A DNA stretch of 64,000 nt from Burkholderia stabilis (GCF_001742165.1 NZ_CP016444.1:248001-312000), one strand, 5' to 3'. Counted from the first letter of the stretch, positions 33,977 to 43,623 are shown. Numbers and translations: made by a program. Notes: a model not told the origin generated them from the sequence alone.

Positions 33977-35020
33977 TCAATCGACGTTCGATGCCGCCGC
34001 AACCGTTGCGGCCGCCGCGCTGCATTGCGCGATGCCGCTGCGCAACGAGGCTTCCGCGGCCGCGTCGATGATCCCGATGAACACCATCACGCCATCGCCT
34101 TCGTGCGCGACCAGACCCTCGTCTTCCATCGACGAGAAACGGATGCGCCGCGCGGCGACCTGGCACACGCGTGTGCCGACCACGCCGTCCGCGTCGGCCA
34201 CGCGCACGACACCTTTCGCGCGCAGGATCGCGCGCGGCAACGCCTTCAGCCACGCGCGCAACCGCGCCTTGTCGAGCACGTCCGGCACGGCGACGGTGAC
34301 GCTCGCGAACGCCGGCATCGCATCGTGACGAATCGGCCGGTGCGAACGCGCGATCTCACGCATCGCGCGACGATCGGGCACGGTCGTGTCGAACAGCAGC
34401 GCGAGCGGAATTTCGCCATGCCGCGCCGCGACGACGATGTCGGTCGGCGCGCACGCGCGCACGTCGTCGAGCACCGCGTCGCGCTGCGTGGGTGCGAGCC
34501 GGTCGAGCTTGGTCACGACGATCGCGCCCGCGCCGTCGAGCTGACGCTGCGCCATCGCGCCGACGAGCGGATCGGCCAGCGTGTCGCGCCACGCGAGCGC
34601 ATCGGCGACGACGAGCACCGACGTCAACCGGAACGCGCCGTTCAGCAAGCCGATCTGCGCGATCTTCGCGGGATCGGCCACGCCGCTCGCTTCGACGAGC
34701 AGCAGTTCGGGCCGCACGTCGCGTGTCGCAATGCGCGTGAGCGCATCGACGAGCGCGCCGCCGATCGTGCAGCAGATGCAGCCGTTGTCGAGCTCGATCA
34801 CGTCGTCGCCGCGCGCGCGCACGAGACGCGCGTCGATGTTCACCGCGCCGAAATCGTTGACGAGCACCGCAATGCGCCGGCCGTGCGGCGCCTGCAGGAT
34901 CGCGTTGACGACCGTCGTCTTGCCCGCGCCGAGATACCCGCCGACCACGGCGAGATCGATCGGCGCGGTAGTGGCCGCGGTGGCCGCGCCGTTCGCAATC
35001 GTCGCGTCGAACGCGTTCAT
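33977..35020 (-). CDS. COG0523 (CobW/P47K) GTPase, putative metallochaperone
   Basis: 347 aa from ATG 35020. G1 motif GGYLGAGKTT at 27-36; metal-binding CICC at 81-84 (CxCC), switch region NDFGAVNID, ELLLVEASGVADP and the G4-like VTKLDRL. The C-terminal CobW_C domain is present but degenerate. COG0523 proteins deliver a divalent metal, often zinc or cobalt, to client enzymes by GTP hydrolysis. Its start overlaps the stop of the amidohydrolase gene by 4 bp (ATGA), so the two are translationally coupled, and the amidohydrolase needs metal. The client is therefore probably that enzyme. Last gene of the DUF3311/symporter/amidohydrolase operon. Confidence 0.87.
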   Translation of the reverse strand: MNAFDATIANGAATAATTAPIDLAVVGGYLGAGKTTVVNAILQAPHGRRIAVLVNDFGAVNIDARLVRARGDDVIELDNGCICCTIGGALVDALTRIATRDVRPELLLVEASGVADPAKIAQIGLLNGAFRLTSVLVVADALAWRDTLADPLVGAMAQRQLDGAGAIVVTKLDRLAPTQRDAVLDDVRACAPTDIVVAARHGEIPLALLFDTTVPDRRAMREIARSHRPIRHDAMPAFASVTVAVPDVLDKARLRAWLKALPRAILRAKGVVRVADADGVVGTRVCQVAARRIRFSSMEDEGLVAHEGDGVMVFIGIIDAAAEASLRSGIAQCSAAAATVAAASNVD

Positions 35021-36684
35021 CGCGGCGACCGGAACACGCGCCCGCCGAGCACGGTGCCCCACACGGCGAGTTCTTTCAGCCGCGCGGGCGCGCACGCCGA
35101 CGGATCTTCGTCGAGCACTGCGAAATCCGCGTACTTGCCCACTTCGATGCTGCCCACGAGATGATCCATCCGCAACGTATACGCCGCGCCGAGCGTGATC
35201 GCATGCAGCGCATCGTCGAGCGCGAGCCGCTCGCCTTCACCGAGCACGCGCCCCGACGCCGTCTCGCGCTGCATCGCGCACCACGCGGTAAACAACGGAT
35301 TGAGCGGCGTGATCGGCGCGTCCGAATGCAGTGCGAACGGAATGCCGAGCCGCCGCGCGGAACCGGCCGCATCCATCCGGTTCGCGCGATCGGCACCGAT
35401 GGTCTGGGTGTAGTGCGCGTCGCCCCAGTAATACAGGTGATTCGCGAAGAAATTCACGCACAGGCCGAGCGCGCGAATGCGCCGAAGCTGCGCGGCGTCC
35501 GCCATCTGGCAATGCTGCAGCGTGTGACGGTGATCGGGGCGCGGATGACGTGCGAGCAGCGTCGCCATCGCATCGAGCACGACCTCGGTCGCTTCGTCGC
35601 CGTTGGTATGCACGTGCAGTTGCAGCCCTGCGCGATGGAACGGCTCGAATACGTCGACGAGCTGCGCGGGCGGAATCAGCCACAGCCCGTTCGGCTGCCC
35701 GCCCGCGTAGCCGGGCCAGCGCACGCGCGCGGTGAAACCCTGGATTGAGCCGTCGACGATGAACTTCACGGGCCCGAAATGCAGCTTGTCGGTATTGCGC
35801 TCGATCTCCGCGAGCACGCTGTCGGCCGAGCGCGCCGGATTGCGCTGCGGCGCGAACGCCGGCACGATCCGCACCGGGTAATCGGCGTCGGCCGTCACCT
35901 CGTGCAGCGTGCGGTTGCCGTCCAACGACAAATCGTTGACGAGATCGGTCGCCGTCGTCACGCCCGCGAGCTGCGCGACGCGCCCGAAATTCCAGATCGC
36001 GTGCGGCTTCTCGCTCGCGGAAATCGCCAGCTTGCCGCCGATCGTCTGATACACCGGCAGCATCGCCGCGAACTCCTGCAGCTCGCCGGTCGGGCGGCCG
36101 TCGGCGTCGCGCGACACGCCGTCGATGTCGGTGTCCTCGTCGATGCCCGCACGCGCGAGCATCGCGCCGTTCACGTTCATCAGGTGCACGCTCGCATGCA
36201 GGATCGCGATCGGCCGGCGCGACGACACGCGGTCGAGCTCGCGCACCGTCAGCCGCGACGTGCCGAAAAAGATCGGATCGAAGCCCCACGCGAGCAGCGG
36301 CCCGTCGTCGGTCATCGCGCGCTCGGCAACGGCGAGCCGTTCGAGCACCGCGTCGAGCGAGCGCAGGCCCGGCCACAGCGTGCCGTCGGGGCCGCGTCGG
36401 TCGTAGTAGCCGACGTACACGGCATCCCACATCGCGCCTTCCATCAAATGGCAATGCCCTTCGACGAGCCCCGGCATCAGCACCTTGTCACGCAGCGAAT
36501 CGTCGGCCGCGCACGTGCCGAAGCGCGCGGGCCACGCGGTTGCTTCGTCGGCATCGCCGACCGCGAGAATCCGGCCGTCGCGCACGGCGACATGCGTGGC
36601 CGACGGCTGCGCGGGGTTCATCGTCAGGATGCGGCGCGCCGTGAAGACCGTCACGGGCGCGGCCGAAGTCGCGGATGCTTGCAT
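35017..36684 (-). CDS. Amidohydrolase (YtcJ/AtzF-like, amidohydrolase_3)
   Basis: 555 aa. Metal-site signatures: MPGLVEGHCHLM (H-x-H near 78-80), Lys in GPVKFIVDGSIQG, HVHTNGDEATE, RHTLQHCQMAD and ALHSDAPITPLNP (Asp). The C-terminal return LVGSIEVGKYADFAVLDEDP is typical of the composite urease-like amidohydrolase beta-sandwich. YtcJ-type enzymes hydrolyse amides and esters of imported compounds. Here it sits 36 bp after a sodium/solute symporter and overlaps a metallochaperone-like GTPase. No substrate can be read from the sequence. The ATG has AAGGAGA upstream. Confidence 0.9.
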   Translation of the reverse strand: MQASATSAAPVTVFTARRILTMNPAQPSATHVAVRDGRILAVGDADEATAWPARFGTCAADDSLRDKVLMPGLVEGHCHLMEGAMWDAVYVGYYDRRGPDGTLWPGLRSLDAVLERLAVAERAMTDDGPLLAWGFDPIFFGTSRLTVRELDRVSSRRPIAILHASVHLMNVNGAMLARAGIDEDTDIDGVSRDADGRPTGELQEFAAMLPVYQTIGGKLAISASEKPHAIWNFGRVAQLAGVTTATDLVNDLSLDGNRTLHEVTADADYPVRIVPAFAPQRNPARSADSVLAEIERNTDKLHFGPVKFIVDGSIQGFTARVRWPGYAGGQPNGLWLIPPAQLVDVFEPFHRAGLQLHVHTNGDEATEVVLDAMATLLARHPRPDHRHTLQHCQMADAAQLRRIRALGLCVNFFANHLYYWGDAHYTQTIGADRANRMDAAGSARRLGIPFALHSDAPITPLNPLFTAWCAMQRETASGRVLGEGERLALDDALHAITLGAAYTLRMDHLVGSIEVGKYADFAVLDEDPSACAPARLKELAVWGTVLGGRVFRSPR

Positions 36685-36720
36685 GGGGGTTGGTTCTCCT
36701 TCCGGCGGATCGCCGATGCG

Positions 36721-38115
36721 TCAGGACACGGCGTATTGCTTGACGGGACGACCGTGCAGCATCGCATGCACGGCCGCGACGACGAGCACGTTGACGACGA
36801 GACACACGAGGCCGAGGTTGATCCCGCCGAAGTCGATATGGAACACGTAGAAGACCATCGCGAGCACCTGGCCGCAGATCATCCCGGCCCCGACCGCGAC
36901 GGGCCGCACGCGGCGTCGCGCGAGCAGGATCAGCACGCCCGGCGCGAACTGCGTGACGCCATAGTACGTGGTGTTGATCAGCGTGAGCATCAGGTTCGGC
37001 GTGAGCAGCGTGGTCGCGATCGACAGCATCAGGTAGCCGACGATCACGAATTTCGCCGCGCGCTTCTGGCGCGACTCGGGCAGGTTCGGCATCAGGTTGC
37101 GCGTGACGATCGGCCCGATCGCGAGGCAGATGCCCGCGAGCACGAGCAGCCCCGACAGCGCGGCGCCGGCCGCGACGAGGCCGATCAGCCAGCCGGGCAG
37201 CAGGTGCGTGACGGCGGCGAAGAATGCATCGTTGGGCGATGCGAGCGTCAGGTTCGCGGTGATCGCGTAGTACGACGCGATCACGAGGAACGGATACATC
37301 AGCATGTACAGCGGCATCACGACCTGGGTGCGCCGGATCGCGTTCGGCCCGCGCGCGGTGAAGAAATTCTGCGCGGCGAACGGCATCAGGTAGAAGCCGA
37401 TCGACTGGAACAGCATCGTGCTCATCGAGAAGCGCAGTTGCGACCCGCTCATCGTGTTGCTGACCTGCCGGCTCGCGGCGTCGAACACCGGATGCACGCC
37501 GCCGACCTGCCACGCGACGGCCACGCCCGTCACGACGATCGCGAGCAGCATCAGGATGTCCTTCAGGATCGCGATGTACGCCGACGCGCGCACGCCGGAA
37601 ATCGCGATATAGGTGAACGCGAGCGCCGCGCACACGAGGATCAGGTACAGCGGCTCGATGTGCCAGCCGAGCCCCTTGAGCGCCGCGACGAGCCCGGTGA
37701 ACTGCAGCTGCCCCCACGGGATCAGGAACAGGATCGATGCGCACGCAACGACCAGCTCGAGCCCGCGGCTCGCGTAGTGGCCTTTGAACAGATCGGGCAG
37801 CGTGATCGCGTTGTGACGCTTGCCGGCTTCCCAGATCTTCGGGCCGAGGAAATACCCGATCGGGTAGGCGAGCAGGATATAGCCGAGGAACCACACGCCG
37901 TAGGTCGGCCCTTTCGCGTAGATGCCGCCGGGAAAGCCGACCATCGTGCCGATGCTGTAGATCTCGCCCGCGGTCAGGAAGAACACGAGCGCCGTGCCGA
38001 ACTGGCGCGACGCGACGAAGAAGTCATGCACGCTCTGCTGGCCGCGTCCGCGGCCGGACCGAATGGCGAGATAGAGCGACAGCGCGATCAGCGCGGCGAA
38101 GACGACCGTTGACAT
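36721..38115 (-). CDS. Sodium:solute symporter (SSS family)
   Basis: 464 aa from ATG 38115, with AGAGG upstream; a longer frame is antisense-type sequence. About 13 transmembrane helices. Core elements: DFFVASRQFGTALVFFLTAG, EIYSIGTMVGFPGGIYAKGP, LFKGHYASRGLELVVACASI and the Na+-site helix around YIAISGVRASAYIAILKDIL. The branch resembles the pantothenate/amino-acid-type permeases that pair with a small DUF3311 partner. Imports with sodium the substrate later handled by the amidohydrolase downstream; that link is inferred from order. Confidence 0.9.
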   Translation of the reverse strand: MSTVVFAALIALSLYLAIRSGRGRGQQSVHDFFVASRQFGTALVFFLTAGEIYSIGTMVGFPGGIYAKGPTYGVWFLGYILLAYPIGYFLGPKIWEAGKRHNAITLPDLFKGHYASRGLELVVACASILFLIPWGQLQFTGLVAALKGLGWHIEPLYLILVCAALAFTYIAISGVRASAYIAILKDILMLLAIVVTGVAVAWQVGGVHPVFDAASRQVSNTMSGSQLRFSMSTMLFQSIGFYLMPFAAQNFFTARGPNAIRRTQVVMPLYMLMYPFLVIASYYAITANLTLASPNDAFFAAVTHLLPGWLIGLVAAGAALSGLLVLAGICLAIGPIVTRNLMPNLPESRQKRAAKFVIVGYLMLSIATTLLTPNLMLTLINTTYYGVTQFAPGVLILLARRRVRPVAVGAGMICGQVLAMVFYVFHIDFGGINLGLVCLVVNVLVVAAVHAMLHGRPVKQYAVS

Positions 38116-38195
38116 GCGCACCTCTGCGAAAGGACGAAAGCGAAGGGTTCGCCGGGCAAACGCGGGCGGCCGGCGGCCGCGGGCAAGCGAAGGCG

Positions 38196-38393
38196 CTACG
38201 CTGCGCCGCTCTCTCGGCGGTCGAACAGCATCCAGCACGCGAACAGGCAGCCGGACGTCAGCACGAACCACGCGAAGATCCACATGAAGATGAACGGCAC
38301 GCCCAGCACGTACCGGTCCTGCGCGGCCACCCAGGGCAGCAGGCCCATCACGCCGAGATACGGAATACCGATGCCGATCAGATACCTGAGCAT
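38196..38393 (-). CDS. DUF3311 small membrane subunit of the symporter
   Basis: 65 aa from ATG 38393, with GAGGAG upstream. Two transmembrane helices: LRYLIGIGIPYLGVMGLLPW and FIFMWIFAWFVLTSGCLFAC, with the family's short polar hairpin VAAQDRYVLGVP. DUF3311 genes almost always precede SSS-family symporters and are taken as an accessory subunit. The next gene, 80 bp on, is such a symporter. First gene of the operon; the upstream 225 bp contain no gene and must hold the promoter. Confidence 0.85.
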   Translation of the reverse strand: MLRYLIGIGIPYLGVMGLLPWVAAQDRYVLGVPFIFMWIFAWFVLTSGCLFACWMLFDRRESGAA

Positions 38394-38618
38394 GCGCGTC
38401 TCCTCGAAAGCGGGGTTCGTGTGGATGCGGCAGGCGGCGCCTGCGCGACATCCAGCGTCGAATCCAGTATTCGAAGACAAAAAGGCGCGGGATAGTGCCA
38501 GACGCGGGCAATCGCTTGGGCCAGCAGCGGGCGCGCCCGGACGGAACGAGCGCGATCGAAGGAAAGCCGCGACGGGAATCCGTCGCGGTCGGCGCCAGCC
38601 GGTCATGTGCAGCGGGCG

Positions 38619-39740
38619 TCAGCCGCTGAACGGCACCAGTTCGTAACTCGTGCTCCGGCCGCCGGACGACGAGCGACGCAGTACACCGTGCTCGACCAGT
38701 TCCATGATGTCGCGCAGCGCCGTGTCTTGCGAGCACTTCGCGAGGGCCGCCCATTTGGTGGTCGTCAGCTTCCCTTCGAAGCCGTCGAGCAACCGATTCA
38801 TGACCTTGACCTGACGTTCGTTCATGGCAAAGCCGGCACATCGCTGCCAGAAGCGCGCCTTGACAAGAACCGCATCGAGCGTCGTGTGTGCGTGGTCGAT
38901 GGCCCTGCCCAGCGTATTCAGAAACCACGCGAGCCATTCCGTGACGTCGAGCGAGCCGCGCTGCGTACGCTCCAGCACGTCGTAATACGCGTTGCGCTCA
39001 CGCTGGATTTGCGCCGACAGGCTGTAGAAGCGCTGCGGACTCTGATCGGCACGCGCCAGGACGAGATCCCCGAGCGCTCGCGCGATACGGCCGTTGCCGT
39101 CGTCGAACGGGTGGAGCGTGACAAACCAGAGGTGGGCCAGGCCCGCCCGGATCAGCAACGGTTCGACCGGCGCGGCATTGAACCATGCGAGAAAGCGCTC
39201 GATCTCGCGGGCCAGACGCGCAGCGGGCGGCGCTTCGAAATGCACGCGTTGCCGGCCGATCGGGCCGGATACGACCTGCATCGGCCCGCTCGCATCCGTA
39301 CGCCATTCGCCGACCGTGATCCGCGACATCCCCGAGTAGCCGGTCGGAAAAAGGGCCGCATGCCACCCGAACAGACGGGCATCCGTCACCGGCGCCGCCG
39401 CGTTGGTCGTTGCATCCAGCACCATTTCGACCACACCCTCGACGTGACGATCGACCGGCGCCAGCGCGCCGATATCGACCCCGAGCCGGCGCGCAATCGA
39501 CGATCGGACCGATGCGACATTCAGGCTTTCGCCCTCGATTGCGCTGGTCTTGACGACGTCCTCGGTCAACGCGGCCAGGCTGGCCTCATCGCGCAACGCG
39601 AGGCCGAGATCCGCCAATCGCCCGGCCAGCATGCCTTGCGCATGGCTGACGTCGGCGAGTGACGTGGCGAGTGCCGGGACGTCGAAGCGCCATGCGGGCC
39701 AGTCGGCCGACTCCCAGATGTAGGTGTAATCTCCGCTCAT
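38619..39740 (-). CDS. Fic/DOC protein with N-terminal DUF4172 and C-terminal winged helix
   Basis: 373 aa. The N-terminus (YTYIWESADWPAWRFD) is the DUF4172 domain. Inhibitory motif TSAIEG at 65-70 fits (S/T)xxxE(G/N), so this is a class II Fic protein with its own alpha-inhibition helix. The catalytic loop HPFDDGNGRIAR lies at 210-221 and is complete, so AMP transfer from ATP is possible. Residues ~295-373 form a winged helix (GKLTTTKWAALAKCSQDTAL, RDIMELVEHGVLRRSSSGGR). Such proteins have been shown to bind DNA or be toxins held in check by the internal Glu. No separate antitoxin gene. Four TGCGGAGA half-sites immediately upstream suggest self-repression. Confidence 0.9.
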   Translation of the reverse strand: MSGDYTYIWESADWPAWRFDVPALATSLADVSHAQGMLAGRLADLGLALRDEASLAALTEDVVKTSAIEGESLNVASVRSSIARRLGVDIGALAPVDRHVEGVVEMVLDATTNAAAPVTDARLFGWHAALFPTGYSGMSRITVGEWRTDASGPMQVVSGPIGRQRVHFEAPPAARLAREIERFLAWFNAAPVEPLLIRAGLAHLWFVTLHPFDDGNGRIARALGDLVLARADQSPQRFYSLSAQIQRERNAYYDVLERTQRGSLDVTEWLAWFLNTLGRAIDHAHTTLDAVLVKARFWQRCAGFAMNERQVKVMNRLLDGFEGKLTTTKWAALAKCSQDTALRDIMELVEHGVLRRSSSGGRSTSYELVPFSG

Positions 39741-39742
39741 GA

Positions 39743-39805
39743 TGCGGAGATTATCCCACCGATTCTCCGCACAGCCCATTATTCTCCGCAAATTCTGCGG
39801 AGAAT
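39743..39805. promoter_or_regulatory. Four-half-site operator upstream of fic
   Basis: Half-sites TGCGGAGA at 39743-39750 and its reverse TTCTCCGCA at 39763-39771, then TTCTCCGCA at 39782-39790 and TGCGGAGAA at 39796-39804. The last two are part of a perfect 10-bp inverted repeat (39781-39805) with a 5-bp spacer. The set begins just 2 bp upstream of the fic start, covering its promoter and leader. The winged helix in the Fic protein is the obvious ligand. Confidence 0.75.
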
Positions 39806-39834
39806 AACGCCCCCATTCACCGCAAGCCGCCCGG

Positions 39835-40752
39835 CTACCGCCGCTTGCCCGCCCCGCCCTTCGCCGCCGGCGCCGCCTGCCCGAGCCGCTCCGCGAGAAA
39901 CCCGATGAACGTGCGCAGCGTGACGAACCCTTCCCTATGCTGCGGAAACACCGCGTTGAGCGTGATCGGCGACGGCGCGTACGCGTCAAGCACCGGCACG
40001 AGCGCGCCGCTGTCGATCGCGTCGCCGACGATGAAATGCGGCAGCAGCGCAATGCCGAGCCCCGCGATCGCCGCGTCGCGCACCACTTCGCCATTGTTCG
40101 CGACGAGCGGCCCCTGCACGTCGAACGTGCGCGCCGCGCCGTCGACGCGGAATTCCCAGCCGACGCGCCGCTCGCGACCGTACAGCAGGCACGTGTGGCC
40201 GGCGAGATCGGCCGGCGTCGCCGGCGTGCCCTGCCGCTTCAGATAGGCGGGGCTCGCGCACGCGATCATCCGCCACGCGCCGAGCGGGCGCGCGATCAGC
40301 GTCGAATCCTCGAGCGAGCCGATCCGCAGCACGAGATCGAACCCCTCGCCGATCAGGTCGACGCGCCGGTCGGTCAGGTCGAGGTTCAGCCGCACGGCCG
40401 GATGCGCGGACAGGAATTCGGCGATCAGCGGCGACACGTGCGTGATCCCGAACGACAGCGGCGCGCTGATCTTCAGCGACCCGTGCAGCTCGGTGCTGCG
40501 CACCGACATCGCCTGCTCGGCGTCGGCGATCTCCGCGAGAATCCGCTGCGCCCGCACATAAAACTCCTGCCCCGATTCCGTCACCGCGAGACTGCGCGTG
40601 TTGCGGTGCAAAAGACGCACGCCGAGCGACGCCTCCAGCGCCATCGTGCGCCGGCTGACGAACTGCTTGGACAGCATCAGCTGGTCGGCCGCCGCCGTGA
40701 AGCTGCCCGCATCCACCGTCGCGACGAAGATCCTCAGATCGTTGAGTTCCAT
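39835..40752 (-). CDS. LysR family regulator (divergent to pirin/wrbA)
   Basis: 305 aa from ATG 40752 (GGAG upstream; an in-frame GTG nine nt earlier is poorer). Winged helix residues 5-62: LRIFVATVDAGSFTAAADQL and SKQFVSRRTMALEASLGVRL, with the wing LLHRNTRSLAVTESGQEF typical of the CrgA/QseD-like group. The effector domain follows (LKISAPLSFGITHVSPLIAE). Divergent from pirin with a 128-bp gap; such LysR/pirin/wrbA trios recur in Burkholderia and are thought to answer redox or quinone stress. The divergent layout suggests control of the pirin and wrbA genes. Confidence 0.9.
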   Translation of the reverse strand: MELNDLRIFVATVDAGSFTAAADQLMLSKQFVSRRTMALEASLGVRLLHRNTRSLAVTESGQEFYVRAQRILAEIADAEQAMSVRSTELHGSLKISAPLSFGITHVSPLIAEFLSAHPAVRLNLDLTDRRVDLIGEGFDLVLRIGSLEDSTLIARPLGAWRMIACASPAYLKRQGTPATPADLAGHTCLLYGRERRVGWEFRVDGAARTFDVQGPLVANNGEVVRDAAIAGLGIALLPHFIVGDAIDSGALVPVLDAYAPSPITLNAVFPQHREGFVTLRTFIGFLAERLGQAAPAAKGGAGKRR

Positions 40753-40799
40753 ATTGTCCACTCCATAGCGACAGTCATTATCTCTACAGCCATTTATTT

Positions 40800-40814
40800 G
40801 TCAAATCGATTGAC
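40800..40814. promoter_or_regulatory. Possible LysR box between LysR and pirin genes
   Basis: Inverted repeat GTCAA-N5-TTGAC in the AT-rich middle of the 128-bp divergent region. Its size fits a LysR recognition half (T-N11-A type). Low certainty, because only one repeat of this form is seen. Confidence 0.35.
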
Positions 40815-40880
40815 CTAAGATTCATCTCAACGAACGGCCGGTCCCACTTCCGAGGTCCGGCCACATCGAGGATAAAAATC

Positions 40881-41606
<726 letters not shown>

Positions 41607-41623
41607 CGCCCGTTCGGGAAACC

Positions 41624-41651
41624 AGGCCCCGCTGAACGCGGGGCCTTTTAT
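41624..41651 (+). terminator. Rho-independent terminator after pirin
   Basis: 8-bp perfect arms GGCCCCGC/GCGGGGCC with a 5-nt loop, followed by TTTTATT on the plus strand. Lies 18 bp beyond the pirin stop and just upstream of wrbA. Confidence 0.85.
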
Positions 41652-41666
41652 TCGGAGATTCGCAAC

Positions 41667-42269
41667 ATGGCCAAGGTACTCGTTCTTTACTACTCGTCCT
41701 ACGGGCACGTCGAAACGATGGCGCAACACATCGCCGAGGGCGCGAAATCGGTGCCCGGCGTCGAGGTGACGCTCAAGCGCGTGCCGGAAACGATCCCCGT
41801 CGACCAGGCAAAAGCGATCGGCGTGAAGGTCGACCAGGCCGCACCGGTCGCCACGGTGGACGAACTCGCCGACTACGATGCGATCATCTTCGGCACGCCG
41901 ACCCGCTTCGGCAACATGGCCGGCCAGATGCGCACGTTCCTCGACCAGACCGGCGGCCTGTGGATGAAGGGTTCACTCGTCGGCAAGATCGGCAGCGTAT
42001 TCGCGTCGACGGGCACGCAGCACGGCGGCCAGGAAACGACGATCACGTCGTTCCACACGACGCTGCTGCACCACGGGATGGTGATCGTCGGCGTGCCGTA
42101 CGCATGCAGCGGGCTCGTCAACATGAACGAAATCACCGGCGGCACGCCGTACGGCGCGACCACGCTCGCGGGCGCGGACGGCAGCCGCCAGCCGAGCGCG
42201 AACGAACTCGACATCGCCCGTTACCAGGGCAAGCACGTCGCGGAACTCGCGAACAAGCTCGCGTCGTAA
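41667..42269 (+). CDS. wrbA: NAD(P)H:quinone oxidoreductase, WrbA type
   Basis: 200 aa flavodoxin-like protein. FMN-phosphate loop [11 protein letters not shown] at 8-18; [20 protein letters not shown] at about 78-97 and [20 protein letters not shown] are the WrbA signatures that bind FMN and NADH. Length is the standard ~200 aa. WrbA reduces quinones by two electrons, avoiding semiquinones. The gene overlaps a region where pirin transcription should end, so it may have its own weak promoter or depend on read-through. Terminated by an unusually long perfect hairpin. Confidence 0.95.
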   Translation: MAKVLVLYYSSYGHVETMAQHIAEGAKSVPGVEVTLKRVPETIPVDQAKAIGVKVDQAAPVATVDELADYDAIIFGTPTRFGNMAGQMRTFLDQTGGLWMKGSLVGKIGSVFASTGTQHGGQETTITSFHTTLLHHGMVIVGVPYACSGLVNMNEITGGTPYGATTLAGADGSRQPSANELDIARYQGKHVAELANKLAS

Positions 42270-42290
42270 CGCCCGGGCAGGCCGCAAAGA

Positions 42291-42347
42291 CCCGCGCACA
42301 GCGCAAACGGCGCCGGATCGACCGGCGCCGTTTGCGCTGTGCGCGGG
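42291..42347. terminator. 26-bp perfect hairpin after wrbA
   Basis: Perfect arms 42291-42316 and 42322-42347 (starting CCCGCGCACAGC, ending GCTGTGCGCGGG) with loop ATCGA. It lies between wrbA and the convergent small secreted protein (stop 42357), so it can serve both. No T-run needed at this stability. Confidence 0.85.
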
Positions 42348-42356
42348 TTCCGGCCG

Positions 42357-42662
42357 TTACTGCCCGGAAGCCGGCGCGGCAGGCGCCGCCTTCGTCGCGG
42401 GCGCCTTCTGCGCGGCGTTCTGCGGGTAGTTGCTCTGGTCGTTCGTCAACCGGTAACCGCTGCCGGTGCCGATCGCCTTCAGGTCCGACGCGTGACGCGC
42501 CCGGGCCGCCTTGCGGGCCGCCTTCTTCTGCGCCTTGTCGAGCTGCTTCTGCGTCGGCGCGGACGCCGGATCCTGCGCGTATGCCGCCGGCGCGGCGGTC
42601 AACAGCAGACCGAACGACGCCGTTACTGCCACTGCCACCGAAACCACGCGAGACTTCTTCAT
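42357..42662 (-). CDS. Small exported protein of unknown function
   Basis: 101 aa from ATG 42662, with AAGGAGAT upstream. Signal peptide SVAVAVTASFGLLLTAAPAAYA, cleaved before QDPAS. The mature ~70 residues begin with a Lys/Ala-rich helix (TQKQLDKAQKKAARKAARAR) and contain GTGSGYRLTNDQSNYPQNAA. It resembles the short DUF4148-type envelope proteins that are numerous in Burkholderia, but the match is by composition. Function unknown. Convergent with wrbA across the long hairpin. Confidence 0.7.
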   Translation of the reverse strand: MKKSRVVSVAVAVTASFGLLLTAAPAAYAQDPASAPTQKQLDKAQKKAARKAARARHASDLKAIGTGSGYRLTNDQSNYPQNAAQKAPATKAAPAAPASGQ

Positions 42663-42888
42663 GGCCGGATCTCCTTGTCGATTGTTGGTTGTGGGTCGGA
42701 CACCGGCGCGCATGCGACGGCCTGCGACAACGGCGCCGATGCAACGTTAGCCGATCGCCGGGCAAATGTCCGTGTGCGTTCCTGAATTCTCCCGATAACG
42801 GCAGCCATAGGTGCGCGCCGCGCGCACCGTGGCGCCGGCCCGTCGCCCGCGCCATCAGGGAAACCGATAGCCCCGGGCCGGCCGGCGT

Positions 42889-43623
42889 TCAGATCCAGCG
42901 CGACAGCACCGGCAGCAGGATCGGCACGACGAACGCGGTCAGCACGCCGTTCAGCCCCATCCCGAGCCCGGCGAACGCGCCGGCTTCCTCGCTGACCTGG
43001 AACGCGCGCGCGGTGCCGATCCCGTGCGACGCGACGCCGAGCGCGAAGCCGCGCACGGCCGGCTCCTCGACCCGCAGCAGGTTGAGAATCCCGCGCGCGC
43101 ACACGGCGCCGAAGATCCCGGTCGAAATCACGAGCACGGCGGTGAGCGACGGGATGCCGCCGATCTCGTCGGCCACCGCCATCGCGATCGGCGTCGTCGC
43201 CGATTTCGGCGCGAGCGACGCGATCGTCTGGTGCGATGCGCCAAACAGCGCGGCGATGCCGACCGCCGACACGATCGCGGTCAGCGAGCCCGCGAGCAGG
43301 CCGGCCAGCAGCGGCAATGCGGTGCGCCGCAGCTTCGACCACTGGCGGTACAGCGGCAGCGCGAGCGCGACGGTCGCGGGGCCGAGCAGGAAATGGACGA
43401 ATTGCGCGCCTTCGAAATACGTCGGGTACGGCGTATGCGTGATCGTCAGCACCACGACGATCAGCGCGACCGCGATCAGCACCGGGTTCGCGAGCGGGTT
43501 GAAGCGCGCCCGCGCATAAACGGCCTGCGCGAACAGATACGCGATCAACGTGATGGTCAGGCCCAGCAGCGGGCTCGCGGCGAGATAGACCCAGATCGCG
43601 CCGAGTTTCGGGAAGGCCGTCAT
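42889..43623 (-). CDS. lrgB: LrgB family membrane protein
   Basis: 244 aa from ATG 43623, overlapping the lrgA stop by 4 bp (ATGA). About seven transmembrane helices; the LrgB core is clear: ANPVLIAVALIVVVLTITHT, FVHFLLGPATVALALPLYRQ, LAPKSATTPIAMAVADEIGG and GFALGVASHGIGTARAFQVS. LrgAB/CidAB are holin-like pairs that modulate murein hydrolase activity and, in several bacteria, carry pyruvate, glycolate or 3-hydroxypropionate. Next genes upstream (minus strand) belong to the kynurenine operon, 564 bp apart. Confidence 0.93.
   Translation of the reverse strand: MTAFPKLGAIWVYLAASPLLGLTITLIAYLFAQAVYARARFNPLANPVLIAVALIVVVLTITHTPYPTYFEGAQFVHFLLGPATVALALPLYRQWSKLRRTALPLLAGLLAGSLTAIVSAVGIAALFGASHQTIASLAPKSATTPIAMAVADEIGGIPSLTAVLVISTGIFGAVCARGILNLLRVEEPAVRGFALGVASHGIGTARAFQVSEEAGAFAGLGMGLNGVLTAFVVPILLPVLSRWI

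Noticed and set aside
35779..38112. 777-codon plus-strand frame
   Set aside because: Antisense to the amidohydrolase and symporter genes, both well supported.
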